Shown in pieces: positions 1-12,200 of a stretch of DNA of 64,000 nt. Both the position numbers and the translations under genes were made by a program. The notes below the pieces were generated by a model that was not told the DNA's origin, made no database searches, and was given only the letters and a program-made list of their open reading frames with translations. The stretch is from Limnoperna fortunei. Its lineage: Eukaryota > Mollusca > Bivalvia > Mytilida > Modiolidae. The stretch lies in NCBI GenBank assembly GCA_944474755.1, contig OX104117.1, positions 69,493,522 through 69,557,521 on the forward strand. The letters are read 5' to 3'. How positions within the stretch are numbered: position 1 is the stretch's first letter; each line of letters begins with the position of its first letter.

Positions 1-205
1 AATAGTAACGCACCAACGCATTAACCCTTGTAATTATGTAAACCAAATAGTTATGACTTGTACGTGGGTATGTGTATACTAGAAAAAAGGTGTAAAAAGT
101 GTATTGACGAATTTTTTGCTCGACTGAGAAAGAAATGATCTCGTACCAATAAATACTACGATAACCTAACACATTTTTGCTTTATCGCTTCGACTTCGAC
201 GTTTG

Positions 206-276
206 CAAGACAAAACAATAACAAAAGAAGACAAGGCAATAACAAAACAAGACAAGACAATAACAAAACAAGAAAA
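206..276. repeat. Short tandem repeat, ~21-bp unit, about 3.4 copies
   Basis: Units of the form AAGACAAxRCAATAACAAAAC follow one another with few changes. Nothing else is recognisable in the first 300 bases. Confidence 0.75.
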
Positions 277-301
277 CTTTATTTAAAGTCGGATTATATA
301 A

Positions 302-600
302 ACATATAACAACATAAACTCTGTAGAGCTTCAAACTGACAAATTCCAATAGAAACTGGTCGATGGCATAATATTCCAAGAAAGAACTTTAAATTGTGCA
401 GAGATGGAATAGGGGACGAATATCACTACTTCTTTAATTGCACTAACGAAATTGTAACTAAACTTAGGCATAAATACATACCAAGGTACTATTATAGGAA
501 TCCAAATGTAAACAAAATGGGTACTATGCTTTCACTATATAATGTTAATCTATTAACAGATATATCGTATTTTGTAAAGAAACTCAACTTAATATTGTAA
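302..600 (+). pseudogene. LINE ORF2 C-terminal relic (3' part of a non-LTR retrotransposon)
   Basis: The reading in frame with position 340 gives QIPIETGRWHNIP followed by a Cys and, about 12 residues on, DEYHYFFNC. This is the classic end of LINE ORF2 proteins: an IPIETGRW-type stretch, then a cysteine/histidine knuckle around DExHyl..C, then a short tail. The frame closes at TAA 598-600. Just upstream the matching residues (LQTDKF-like) lie in another frame and a TGA interrupts at 337-339, so a frameshift separates them. No reverse transcriptase or endonuclease part is present, so this is a 5'-truncated dead copy. The family (C-terminal zinc knuckle) is recognised from memory; the exact clade is not assignable. 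Confidence 0.65.
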
Positions 601-670
601 CTTTGTATGTCTTTACATCCTTGTCAACTTGTTCATCCTGTTATTAATTTTATTTATGTATGTTGATATG

Positions 671-1140
671 TATGAGTGGCGGTTCATGTCATAATTGCGC
701 TGTTTGTAACGCACTGGTTTTACCAACGGGCTACTTCGTTAAAGTAGCGCGCTACTTCCTTAAAGTAACGCGCTACTTTCTTAGAGTAACGTGCAACTTT
801 AGCAAAGTAGCGCGTTACTTTAACATGGTAAAAGCAGCACGTTACTTATAAAAAGTAACGCGCTACTTGTTGAAAGCAACGCGCTACTTTATACTCATTC
901 CAGTTTAAGTAATGCAACTCCCTACTTTGTAAAAGTAACGCGCTACTTTGTGACTACACTTAGTACTTTTTTAAACTTCAAAATTTGATTGGTAACTAGA
1001 TTTGGTTGAATTTGCTTTTCCACTTTAATAAAAAGTAGCGCGCTGCTGTCACAAGGTAGCGCGTTACTTTAACAAAGTAGCCCGTTGGTAAAACCAGCGC
1101 GTTACAAACAGCGCAATTCTGACATAAAACGCCACTCATA
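671..1140. mobile_element. MITE, 470 bp, with 6-bp target-site duplication
   Basis: Both ends start TATGAGTGGCG when read inward, and the inverted match runs for about 85-90 bases with few differences. The element is flanked on both sides by GATATG (665-670 and 1141-1146), a perfect 6-bp target duplication. The interior is filled with copies of an AAAGTAGCGCGCTACTTT-type palindrome. No transposase could fit. A short open frame at 660-851 simply runs through these repeats and is not a gene. TIR plus TSD define a non-autonomous DNA transposon. Among the eukaryotic superfamilies I can recall, 6-bp duplications fit few (for example IS3EU); that assignment is inference. Confidence 0.88.
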
Positions 1141-1146
1141 GATATG

Positions 1147-1442
1147 TGACCCCTTTTAACACATGTAAATGTGTCTGAGTGTACATATAAAAGTTACATA
1201 AAAGTTACTTACTATATATTACTTGTGGGGTCCAAATTACCTAAAATAAATTTCTGTGCCATTAAAAAATGACGACCCAAAGGTCAAACATGTCGGACGA
1301 TACGCTACACTGATTGTTATTGTAATTATTTTGCCGATGTTTGATTTAAAAAAATCATAAATGCAACTGTCTCTACATAAGACATTGATTTGACTACTCA
1401 GCCGTTTCATGTCATCAAAAACACAACCTTCGATTTGCAAAG
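1147..1442. other. Unrecognised non-coding stretch
   Basis: AT-rich sequence without a convincing open frame or repeat structure. Confidence 0.4.
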
Positions 1443-1560
1443 GCGGTCTCGTTAGCCGAGTGGTTAAATTAATTCATCTCACGGAGGGGGGTGGGGGTGT
1501 TGTAACTAGAGATACTTTTAGGTACAGGTCTGCTGACGGAGATTCGAAAATCTTCCCTAT
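1443..1560 (+). repeat. Diverged tRNA-derived SINE head
   Basis: GTCTCGTTAGCCGAGTGG contains a Pol III A-box (TAGCCGAGTGG) of the tRNA-Ser/Leu type seen at other SINE copies in this window. A degenerate B-box (GATTCGAAAATC) follows. The anticodon-arm region does not fold as a tRNA and holds a G-run, so this is a SINE relic rather than a working tRNA. Confidence 0.5.
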
Positions 1561-1895
1561 TCATATATTTTCGGACGTTATGAAACGGGACCTTATCATA
1601 TATTGAGTTCATAAATCAGACCTACATGTATTCAGATACTTTATTATTGCACAGTCACATTGACACAATAGTCCATTCACTACAAAAATGATCAAGTGAT
1701 GTTAATAGCACACTGTTTGTAAAATCACCGTTGTTTACAAGGGCTTAAGAATTGAGGCATGGATATATTTAGATAATTTACAGCTACACAATGATATATT
1801 TTGTAATGAAAATAGCTACCGTTTCATATATTTTGGAGATCTAAAAAGGGACCAATTCAGGCCGTACATCCGTATTCCACTATATAAACAAAGTT
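1561..1895. other. Unrecognised non-coding stretch
   Basis: No gene or repeat structure seen. It ends in a run of C at about 1897-1909. Confidence 0.35.
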
Positions 1896-1910
1896 ACCCC
1901 CCCCCCCCCG

Positions 1911-2112
1911 TGTTTCTACTATTGATAACGTGGTCTGTGAACACTGAGGTTGCGGATTGGACCCTCACTACGGGCAGGTTGCACTCGACTCCAATCTTAA
2001 TTGACAAGGATTGCATTTTACCTACTGCAGGTCGGGGGTTTTCTCCCGGTACTCCAGCTACCTCCCTCAATAAAATCTGGATGAAAACCTTTAAAAACAA
2101 ACAAACAAAAAA
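1911..2112 (+). repeat. tRNA-headed SINE copy, 5' truncated
   Basis: From CTACTATTGATAACGTGG onward this matches the body of the SINEs at 6818 and 40415: CACTGAGGTTGCGG, CTCGACTCCAATCTTAATTG, ACAAGGATTGC, a CAGGTCGGGGGTTTTCTCC segment and an AATAAAATCTGGATG segment. It ends in a (CAAA)n-type tail. The A-box head is missing and replaced by a poly-C run. Open frames on both strands here are shadows of the repeat. Confidence 0.8.
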
Positions 2113-3600
2113 CAATCGATTAGTTTTGTACGGATAAGCTTACTGTATAGCATGTCTAACGAGTACATTTTATAATCGTCTTGAAAATATTCGAACATAC
2201 TGTACCCACAACCCATGCTTCAAAACAGAATGATGCGTTATTTTCTAAAAAAATTAATCGTGAATTCATTTGCCTCTAGCTGGCAAAAGATGGTACAACT
2301 GGAAACGAAATTCTGCTTATGTGGTAACAATGCTTTTGGGATTTTCAACATTATAATTTAGAAAAAAAAATACTGTTTAACAAACATCTGTCTGTTATGT
2401 CATTTCAGGTTGTCAAAAAGGACATTGGTCACCTATTCTGTTGCACCAACTTATTCTTTTGTTAAAGCAATGAAATATTTATCTTCAAAATTTAATGATT
2501 CGATTCTATTAATTTTTGCCACATATAATATAGCACTATATAGATATTAATCAAATTTTTTTCAAAATTTTCAGCTTAAAGGTTAGAAAATATTTACCGA
2601 CAAGGGGCCTCGACAAGAGATTTTGCCATTCTTTCAAATGGCGATTATGTATAACAATCGGTCCGTGAAACTATTATATGGCGGGCTACCTGTAGAGCCA
2701 ATGACATTACGAGTCCAGCTCTATCTAACACTTTTTTGGAGACCAATATAGCAAGGATTTAACAGATTTCTTTTATCGCGACTGAAGTGGACATAAAAGA
2801 CACGCCGTTATGGCTTACCTACCCACATTGTTGTCCGTAGACATTTCACATTAATATTGACGAAACTTCAAGAAACTAACGAGTGTTAATACTAACAGCA
2901 ATGGCTATTTTATTCTGATTGTCTGAAAATTAGAAAAAAACTATTCTCACCTAAAAGGTACAGATCCAAATGTTTTGAAACTTGGTACAAATGATGTATT
3001 TGTGGACCTCTATTTATCTTCCCCTTTTTACTTAATTTTCTTTGGAGAAATGCAGACTGTTTTACTTAGTTTTAAAAACGTAACAATGTATAGTTGAAGA
3101 GAAGCAAATTAAGAAGGTCTCAATAGAAGAATGGCTGAATGTAGATTAATTTCACTTTGAAACCATAGCTTATTACTTAAATAAGTTTTATTATCTCCGT
3201 GTCAGATAGTAATAACTTTTAAATTGACTTTTTAATACTTTAGGTTCGGAAGCCGCTTATGAGGTTTTATTAGACGAAACGCGCATCTGGCATACAATTA
3301 AGAAAAAGTAGTACATATATGTTTGACGACTTTTGGAATTTATCTGAATGTATTGGGTTAATGGGATTATGACTTTATTTTTCACTAATGTCTAGTGACT
3401 AGTTGATGACCTTGGGTTTATTTAATAACACACCACCACCTAAATTTTGTTGAAATGTAATTCAGGTTACGGCTAGCTTACAGTACAAATTATTCGGTAA
3501 TGGCGAAATTATTAGCTAAATACTAATGTTGCATGTGAATATACTTCATAGATTAAAGGATTCCCTGGGATCAACCCATACAGCTGCTCAGTGTGTTTAG
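2113..3600. other. Non-coding, no gene recognised
   Basis: No open frame with protein character on either strand. TTATTAGACGAAACGCGCATCTGG (about 3268-3291) resembles a dispersed molluscan repeat of which a diverged trace may lie near 58990. The rest is unassigned. Confidence 0.4.
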
Positions 3601-3650
3601 TACGGAAGCGTATTAGGGCCACATTAATTTTTTTTATTTTTTAATTTGTC

Positions 3651-3857
3651 GACTTTATTCTTGAGAAATTCCAACTTTAATCTTGGAATTATCAACTTTA
3701 TTCTTGGAGTTTTCAACTTTAATCGTGGAAATTCCAACTTTAAACTTGGAATTATCAACTTTGATCTTGGAAATTCCAACTTTATTCTTGGAATAATCAA
3801 CTTTAATCTTGGAAATTCCAAGTTTAATGTAGGTAATTCCAACTTTATTTCTGGAAT
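3651..3857 (-). repeat. Left 21-bp tandem array, about 10 copies
   Basis: Units alternate between two types, ATTCCAACTTTAATCTTGG and ATTATCAACTTTATTCTTGG. The 21-bp period is a multiple of three, so open frames of 7-residue repeats arise on both strands; these are artefacts. It is in inverse orientation to the array at 4214-4690. Confidence 0.9.
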
Positions 3858-4213
3858 AAAAAATAATAATTTCTCCCTGTTATTTGTTGGTGTTACTTTT
3901 TGTAGTCTGTGTCACCTTTGTCTATGTGTTACCATACCAATTATTGATTTCTTTCTAAACTAAAGTATAAGAAAACTGCATGTTCTTCGCTCATATTATA
4001 ATGTTTTGTTTATCTTCAAAAACTAAAAGTCATGCAATATTAATGAAATTCAATAATATTTTTATAACTGTTTTTCTTTTTGATAGGTTTAAGGAGGAAC
4101 TTAGACACTTTAATTGATTAATAATTTAAAAACCTTATACAAATGTCACATACAATTTCCTGAAATACCAATATTTTATAAGTTGATTGATAGGTTTTAT
4201 TAATTTGATAATT

Positions 4214-4690
4214 TAAAGATTAAAGTTGGAATTTCCCAGATTAAAGTTGATAATTACAAGAATAAAGTTGGAATTTCCAAGATTAAAGTTGATAATTCCA
4301 AGAATAAAGTTGGAATTTCCATGATTAAAGTAGATAATTCCAAGATTAAAGTTGGAATTTTAAAGATTAAAGTTGATAATTCCAAGAATAAAGTTGATAA
4401 TTCCAAGAATAAAGTTGATAATTCCAAGAATAAAGTTGGAATTTCCAAGATGAAAGTTGATAATTCCAAGAATAAAGTTGATAATTCCAAGAATAAAATT
4501 GATAATTCCAAGAATAAAGTTGGAATTTCCAAGATGAAAGTTGATTATTCCTAGAATAAAGTTGGAATTTCCAGGATTAAAGTCGATAATTCCAAGATTA
4601 AAGTTGATAATTCCAAGAATAAAGTTGATAATTTCAAGAATAAAGTTGATATTACCAAGAATAAAGTTGAAATTTCCAAGATTAAAGTCA
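4214..4690 (+). repeat. Right 21-bp tandem array, about 22 copies
   Basis: This is the same unit as the left array in the opposite orientation (GATAATTCCAAGAATAAAGTT and GGAATTTCCAAGATTAAAGTT). The order of unit types differs from the left arm, so the array expanded after the arms diverged. Open frames here are 7-residue repeats without coding meaning. Confidence 0.9.
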
Positions 4691-4816
4691 ACAAATTAAA
4701 AAGTAAAAATAAATAAATGTGGCACTAATACGCTTCCGTAGTTTACAGATGTCAAATTGTAGATGCTTTCTCGTCAGAGTTGATGGGGAGGTGTATCTTT
4801 GATACGGCCTAGCCGC

Positions 4817-4943
4817 AAACAACAATGCGCGATGTGTTTGTAGAGTGCTACGCTCCTTGAAACTTAATGAATTATAAAACGACAACAAACAACCGTGCGC
4901 GACGTGATTGTAGAGTGCAACGCTCCTTGTAACTTAATGAATC
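4817..4943. repeat. Imperfect direct duplication, ~71-bp step
   Basis: CAAACAACAATGCGCGATGTG...GTAGAGTGCTACGCTCCTTG is followed by CAAACAACCGTGCGCGACGTG...GTAGAGTGCAACGCTCCTTG. Each copy ends with AACTTAATGAAT. Confidence 0.75.
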
Positions 4944-6817
4944 CTTTTATCGATGTCAACATGAACAGGCTCATGTTAACTGCTTTAAAAGTCTAAATGA
5001 TCAAAATCATTTAATGTTTGTTAACTTTTTCTCGTCCTTAATATAATTAAAGCAGAAATACTACTCGCTGCAAGTAAAATTGAACAGGTGTCGCTTTTGT
5101 TGGGTCTGTATCGTTCAGGTGTAGTTTTGGTTTCTGATTGTTGTAAAACGTTTATTCACGTCGGCTCTGTTTGGGTTTTACAATGTAAGGATAAGGGTTT
5201 GGGGTGCGTTCAATGCCGGCACATATTAATGTTTTATGTGACTTTTCCATGTGATTTTGTTATGCCATCTCATTTTATTTGTTCCTTTATGGTATTCGTA
5301 ATTTATTATTGTTTTACGGATTTTTGTTCTGGTTCTTGAATGGCGATGTTTGTGTTGGGTTCTTCTCCTCTTTATTTATTGCTAAATGTGCATAAACGCA
5401 TATGAAACTAAAAAGGACCGTTGCAGACAAGAGGAATTGTAAACACAAAATGTAGGAAATCAAAACAAGTTTAAAAAGGAAATTGATTTGATTTTGAAAA
5501 AGTAGTGGTAAGAATGTCCTTGTGGTCGACAATATGAGCAAGTTTTAAGTAACTATAATGATCACAATTTTTGTTAATGGCTGGAGTATTGTCCAGTAAT
5601 CTGCATGTACATCGTACATCTGTATTTGAGTAAATTAATGAATGAATGTTCTTCAGTTTTCAATGTATCTTAATGTTTTAAGATAACTGTTGAAAAAGTG
5701 TTGTGTTTTATGCACATACACCATGAATCATTTCAAGTATTGTGATTGACTGACCAATGAGAATGATTGAAATGGTCATGGTGTATGTCACACACCAAGA
5801 CGCTGCTAGTCTCGATCATCAAGTCACATTTGTGCGTCTGGATTCATCTCTATATTGAACTCGTTATTATTACGCCCAAAACTGGGCGTAATTTTTGATT
5901 GGATGATATTTTTATTGTCTAAAAGATTACTTCCGTTCATATCAAGAAGTGTATAAAAAAGTGGTACCAAAGTTTAAACTTGAATATTTTAATATTATAT
6001 TACTTTATCAATTAATTAAACAAATATTATTGTTATGCAAAATCAAGAGAGAATCTTACTTTGACGTCATTTTATAAATATAGACATGTTTGCATGGTTT
6101 TCCTAATCTAAAAATAGGGCCCTAAAAATAGAATCATTGTTTTGTCTCCATCTATTGCATTTGGTAGCGAAATTACATCAAGGTATCCCAGACGCTTAAA
6201 ATTTGACAGTGTTAAAAATCTAATTCAAACAATGACATGCATATTCGGACGACGGCAAACTGAGTCTTTTAAAAATAAAAGATGAAATTTTTCCATAAAT
6301 ATGATATATGTTTAATAACTAAATTATGTTCTAAATATGGCAAGACCATATAAGCAAATTTTGTCAAACATAGACCAAGTTTGTATTGTTGATTTCCAAT
6401 GGGACGTCTGAGATCTTATTCGAAGATAACCAATAAGCCTATTTCATTTTAACAAATTAAAAAATATCTTACTCTTTGCATTGTTGTTAATTCTGATAAA
6501 GAACAGAATGAATCTCCGTAACTGGTCACTTTCTATCTACATCTACTGATAAATTGTGATGGTCGTCGCTTCCAGTGTGTCCACAATATTTTGGTGTTAC
6601 AGTAGAATACATTATTTTAATATAACATTTGAACTTAAATTTTCTGAAAAACCATTATCCAAACGTTGATTATTTATGTCCGGATTAGTTTGTTCACTGT
6701 TCCGACCATATTTTTGGTGAGTTTTGTCATTCTGGCACAAGTCATCAAAAGTCATTAACATAATGTCTTGTTCATCTAGGAAGTTCTCATGATCGTCAAT
6801 AATCCATCACAAAGCAT
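4944..6817. other. Non-coding, two small hairpins, no gene recognised
   Basis: One imperfect foldback lies at 5714-5788 (ACATACACCATGA against TCATGGTGTATGT, with a second match CATTTCAA/TTGAAATG). A perfect 9-bp-arm hairpin, ATTACGCCC/GGGCGTAAT, lies at about 5869-5893. No protein-like open frame is seen. Confidence 0.5.
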
Positions 6818-7070
6818 GGCCTCGGTGGCCGAGTGGTTAACATAGTACGTCGACTATTGATCACATGGTCTGTTAACACTAAGATTGCGGGTTCGATTCT
6901 CGCTGCAAGCGGGGTGTACTCGACTCCATTCTAATTGACAAGGATTGCCAGTTTTCCTACCGCAGGTCGCGATTTTTCTCCGGGTTCTCCAGCTTCCTCC
7001 CCCAATAAAAACTGGACGCCATGATATAGCTGAAAATTGGCGAAAGTGCGTTAAACACCATTCAAACAAT
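6818..7070 (+). repeat. Full-length tRNA-headed SINE
   Basis: The head GGCCTCGGTGGCCGAGTGG carries an A-box and is followed by a B-box (GGGTTCGATTCTC). Next come CTCGACTCCATTCTAATTG, GGATTGCCAGTTTTCC, an AATAAAAACTGGACGCCATG block and the tail GCGTTAAACACCATTCAAAC. The spacing between the boxes is longer than in a tRNA, so it is a SINE and not a tRNA gene. It is the best reference copy, with the one at 40415. Confidence 0.88.
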
Positions 7071-8060
7071 TTGATTTAAACATATTTTATTTGCATAAAA
7101 TACAAAAAGGTATTAGACACAAGTATTCCATACTTATGAAGAGTAGAATACAATACAATAAAAATAATTCTATAGCATTGAAGGCATGCAAATCAAAATT
7201 AGTTGATAAAATTACAATATATGTCTTAATTTGAAATAAAAAACAAAAGTCTTTACAAAAAATAAGTAAGAAAGAAGAGAAAGAAAAATAATAAATAAAG
7301 ATAATACAAGGAAGGAGGTGTGTGTGTGGTGTGTGCTTGTCTGTCTGTCTGTCTCTAGACATGTAGAATTGATTATACTATGAGAAACCTTTTTGCTTTC
7401 CTGATGAAAGAATTATAAGGAAAATTAAATTGTCCTATAACCGCTGTCACGCCTATATTACTTTTCAGATTTAAATGAAATTTAAATTGAATGTTTATAT
7501 CAACAATATCTTTCATGAGTCAAAACGCAGCACCCATCGATCACTTCCATAATAGTAATGACACTTATTGTAAATTTAATGGAAAATTGTATTCTTCACA
7601 TGTCTGATTTTTTAATATATATTTTATATCACACAATGTCTTAAAGATGAGGTTATTGAAAGAAAAATACAATATGGTGTTATATCAAGTCTTCCTTTCT
7701 GTCTAGGTTTAAACAGTTAAATAATTACCCAATTATCCTTTCAAGATGCAATATGTGCTGTGTAGTCATATTCCGACAGTTTTTCTCCCTTATATATTGT
7801 ATATATTACAGCTTATGTATTATTTATACTATTACATATTACAGGTATATAGTCCTAGGCCTCCAATGAATACAGCAATGTCCTTGATTAACGATTGTTA
7901 CTGAAAGAAAGGCTGATGGTAAATCAAGTTTTGCTGACCGTCAAGTTGAGGTCCTCCCTAAGTAATTTCTTTATGATTTTTTCGAACCGCTATCTGGCAT
8001 CTGTTACACAGATGTTGACAGATATCCTTGGATAACTCATAGCTGTCTACACTTGTCTGC
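7071..8060. other. Non-coding, no gene recognised
   Basis: AT-rich. A GT/CTGT microsatellite lies at about 7319-7357. No coding pattern is seen. Confidence 0.4.
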
Positions 8061-8074
8061 AAACTCATCCCGAT

Positions 8075-8350
8075 TTTTGCTATTGATTGATTGCGTATTT
8101 GTTTTACGTCCAGTGGGCAATATTTTGGCTATTGTCAGGACGAAACAAGTTGACAAACAATACATTAACGGGGAGAAAGGATGGACCAACATAAACAAAA
8201 TTTTAAATGCCAACCAAAAGTATGAAGCATTGGAAGGAGCGGAAAATTTAACCTTTTGTAGTGGTTAGAATCAGATTACTCTTTTCCTAATCTACAAAAA
8301 GTGCCTTTATCATGCATAGAGCGTGACACTCTACAAACAAAACACGTTAC
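8075..8350 (-). repeat. Diverged copy of the (CAAT)n-tailed retroposon family
   Basis: TTGATTGATTGCGTATTTG..TTACGTCC..GGGCAATATTTTGGC matches in outline the 3' part of the retroposon at 35325-35836 (read on the minus strand). AATTTAACCTTTTGTAG and AGCGTGACACTC follow, as in that copy. The open frame 8053-8268 runs through this repeat. A second fragment of the family lies at 8640-8840. Confidence 0.55.
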
Positions 8351-8639
8351 CTATCTTAGTCCCCCGAAAACCCACAACGAGAGGCTTCCCCTATTCTCCC
8401 CTCTCTGAAAACACGACAGATGTCGCTATTGAAGTTGTATATGCTCACATTCCAGGAACGTCCATTTGTCCATAGGTGTTCATGTTGCTTATTAACACAC
8501 TCAATGTTTTATTTTAGTTTTCTGCTAGCCATGGCTTTTTAATATAATTTCATAAATAAATGTAATTTAATTTTACTTGATTACAACTTTCTATCTTCTG
8601 AACTTAATGTAAATTAGTATTGATTGGTCAATTGAGTTT

Positions 8640-8840
8640 GTGCGTAAGGTCCATCGTGCAATATTTCAGCGATATTTAGAAAAAGCGACGAGAGTTAGAA
8701 TAAAATTTTGACTGCCACTGGATAAATGAAAGGGTGAATAGTTGGGACAGATAATTTAACCTTTTGTAAGGCCGTCCTGATCTAACTCACTTTCAATTTC
8801 TACAAAAGCAAGGAGCGTGACCCACTCCAAATAGTCCGCG
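8640..8840 (-). repeat. Second fragment of the (CAAT)n-tailed retroposon family
   Basis: TGCCACTGGATAAATGAAAGGGTGAATAG, AATTTAACCTTTTGTA and GGAGCGTGACCC repeat, in the same order, the internal part of the copies at 8075 and 35325. Confidence 0.5.
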
Positions 8841-8935
8841 GTCGGGCTTTTCGTATCTATGTCTATGGTTGTTTTACCATTTTTATTTTTAGAATAATAA
8901 TGAAGGTTGTGTGGTGGCGAGATAGATAATAAGAG

Positions 8936-9208
8936 TAGTAATAAAGGTCATGTACGCCACAAGGTTAAAAAGTAAAATCGAAAAGACAAATAAAAATAAA
9001 AATTAAAAATTAAAAATCAAACAACAATAAAGATGGGCCCGAGTTTTCGGTCCAAAGACCTTCATCATGGTGAGAAAGAGGGAGACAAAGAACAACACAT
9101 CCTTATAGGACAAGGAAGGAAAGTAGACTAAATGACAAATGGCAGATAGCTGTGATCGGTCTTTTTTACTTTTTAACCTTGTGTCGTACATGACCTTTAT
9201 TACTACAT
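8936..9208. repeat. Foldback with ~40-bp arms
   Basis: TAATAAAGGTCATGTACG..ACAAGGTTAAAAAGTAAAA (8938-8976) is repeated inverted as TTTTTTACTTTTTAACCTTG..GTACATGACCTTTATTA (about 9161-9203). The arms enclose about 185 bases of unrecognised sequence. It may be a small inverted-repeat element. Confidence 0.65.
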
Positions 9209-12200
9209 TTTTATTTTTACCACGTTTTTTGTTTCTCATTATGTCTTAATTTTCTTATTATTATTGTTAACATAATATTTCTGTAAAGATAACAGCTTAG
9301 TTAAAAATAATATATTTATAGTTTAAAGTATTTAGAACGAATCAAATTTTACGTAACAGTAAAATAATATTAAATGCGTTTAATTCATTCTAAAAGTCAG
9401 TTGGACACCGAACTAGCTTAACAGAAATAAATGATGTGTTTGGATAGGTGACTAGACAGACATAAGATTAGTGACCAATTAACCGACTATTGATATACAA
9501 ATGTAATATTTATTGTTGTTTTCTATTGCAAATATTTTCTTTTTTAAGCTACGCAATTAAAATTGGATTCTTGTGAAAAAAAAGAAACGAATAAATATAC
9601 GTTTAATCTGTCATTTTTGATAACTTTAGAAAGAAAGCCATATTTTGTATGTTGATTTAAATGTTAACATTGATATATCATATGTTTAACAATAATGCTA
9701 TTAAATTTGTATCGACTTACCGGTCTAGGTCCGATTTCAAAATGTTGTGGTGTGCTAAATTTAAGATATAAATATAGTGTGACCGTTAGTGAATATGTAG
9801 TTTACCTCCGGGCTAATATTTTACACTTCCTTTTGATATCGGTCAAACGATTATTTCTGCTGTTTTATTTTGTTACATTAGGACTATATAATATTGTTGA
9901 CAGTCACATAATTTAGGAGCAAACGAACTGTTTATGCTAACATTACAAAAGTTACATATGTCTAATACGGCTAAGGCCCGTGATAACAGAAATTAGATAC
10001 TGCGCACTATTTGGTCAATCCTAATTCTAGAAATTCTTAAATTTTTAATAAGATAAAAAGGAAACCTATAAAAACACAACAGCTACACAAGTGTGTATAC
10101 GTAGTCGATATTTTTAAGGTTTCAATACTGTTACTTTTCGAAAGAGTCCTAGACTTAAAACATGTAAACCAAGTGTGTAAAAATGTTCGGTATACACATT
10201 TATTTATTTCTGCCGCAGCAAGTATAGCAATAACAATTCATTTTTTGAGGCCTGTTTTGATGCCGTTAAAATTGTTGTCAGAAGTTTGGATAGAGGTTTC
10301 GCTGGTGCACTTTGAAGATTTTACCTTTTTAACTGTTAGGCCATTTAGGTGTTTTTGAATGCAGTAGGCACGGAGAGTCTATAAGGAATCCTACATTATC
10401 ATTACACGCGGTTTTGATAGGGATACCTAAGGATGTTAAATCTTATTTCCAAGAATCTTCTCTTTTGAAAGCGTTGTGGGTGTGCATTTAGGATTGCAGT
10501 TTGACTCCCTAATTTCTTTACTCAACATTTTAGATTACTTTACTTGCAAAATCAAAATATATTTGCACCATTATCAAAGTTATCTTACATTGGATTTTCA
10601 TGGTCTGTTTTCGTTGTTTTCGTCTTATGCGGATTTACGATTCTTGATCATCCTAAGTACCGCTAGTCTTTCTTTAACGTGTCAAGATAACTTATGTACA
10701 CATTGTTTTCTGTTATGACTGTTATCTATGTAGAAACATTTTAATTTTTATAAAACATTTTTATTTTAATATTTTTATATGTTATAGCACACTGAATAAA
10801 GGACTAAAAGACTTGAACACCATTAAAGAATACACATGATGTACTCAAGACAATATGTTTGCCTATATAACATCACTGCAGTATTGTGTTGTATTATTAC
10901 AGGTTCATTATTGATAACGCCAGAGTACGCGCTAAAACCACAAACCTTTTCAATGAAGGTTTAACCCTGATCATGGTTATGCTTGATTTAAGTATAGACA
11001 GGCCCGTGATCAATAGTTACTACGTCTTGCTTGTTATAAGAATTAGCATTGATAGGAGTACTCAAACGTAAAGGCATAGAGAAAATAGCAGTGACATGGG
11101 CAAAGCAAAAAAAGTGGTAAAGATGTAGTTACACCACAATAAGATAAGGCCACAAATACATTAGTTAAGGCGTCCAAATGACAGACAAACATACCAAGAT
11201 CGTTAAAACTAAAAAAATATGTTCTCCGGAAGGGTACAATGTTATAACTCTACACGTGCATTTGGACTTATTGAACTCTGACTGAAACAACAAATATACA
11301 TAGTTAAAATGTTGAGGAGCTTTATGGCCTAAATTTCACAATGTTACAGCAAAAACCTACTAAGTCTACTAATAACAAAAACCACAATGTTTGTATAGAT
11401 ACTGATCCTTCTTGCATTGGTTTAGATTAGTTTACAGGATAGTATTACAAGTTATCCAATATCAATATTAAAGGAGAATTTCTGTATGACGACGAGTGAT
11501 ATTACCATTAGACCAAAACGAAACTTTTCAAATGACTACTGTCTGCAATTCTATTTTAGAAACATAGATACTGATTAAATTATGATTATATGTATCTCAA
11601 GCATTTTTAATGGGTTTAAGATACTAACGTTCTGTGTTTGTGCTTTAGATTTTTTGTTTCTCGATGTTTTTGTTTTATCTAGATCCGAGACTGTAATCGT
11701 CCCTTAAATTAAGTTCTTGTTGTTCGGTCGGTTTCCTTGCTAATTTACTCCACTGTTATTACAAAAGGGTATTGAACGAACGTAAGTTAAGTATTCTAGA
11801 TGGTTAGACATTTAGAAATGAGTGGGTTATAATTCTGGTTACCGTACTGAAAATATAGTATGCAGCACTATACAACAGTAAGTACGTACTCAGCATAATT
11901 ATACATTTTTAATATTGTTCATACACACATCACAAACTGTTTATAGTATGATAAAACACATCAAATTGTTCTTGATTGAGTAAGCTCAAAATTACTCTGT
12001 TCCAATTCAAACAAAGCCTACGCATCGAATCATCTCTAAATGTAGATTTCATTATTGTAAAACATGCAACATTTTTATACCAACTATAATCGACTAATAA
12101 TTAGCAGTAGTTAATTGATAACGGAAACGCGTGTATGATAAATAAATTGTGTAATTTTAATGTAATTTTGATGTATTTATTATATTTCCGAAGCGAAAAG

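Larger units (their letters stand above)
3601..4740. mobile_element. Terminal-inverted-repeat element (1,140 bp) built from 21-bp arrays
   Basis: The ends read TACGGAAGCGTATTAG inward from both sides and stay similar for about 60 bases before running into the arrays. Flanks are GTTTAG (3595-3600) and GTTTAC (4741-4746), a 5-of-6 match consistent with a 6-bp target duplication. TIRs begin TAC here and TAT in the 671-1140 element, and both have 6-bp duplications, so the two may share a superfamily. There is no transposase. The middle (about 3860-4210) is unrecognised. Confidence 0.8.

Noticed and set aside
3624..4554. Open frames encoding 7-residue repeats (for example LELSTLF and NSKNKVD)
   Set aside because: They arise because the 21-bp DNA unit is a multiple of three; open frames occur on both strands in the same place.
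6818..6905. tRNA-Ser or tRNA-Leu gene
   Set aside because: A and B boxes are present, but the body does not fold into a cloverleaf with proper stems and the segment continues into a conserved SINE body and tail.
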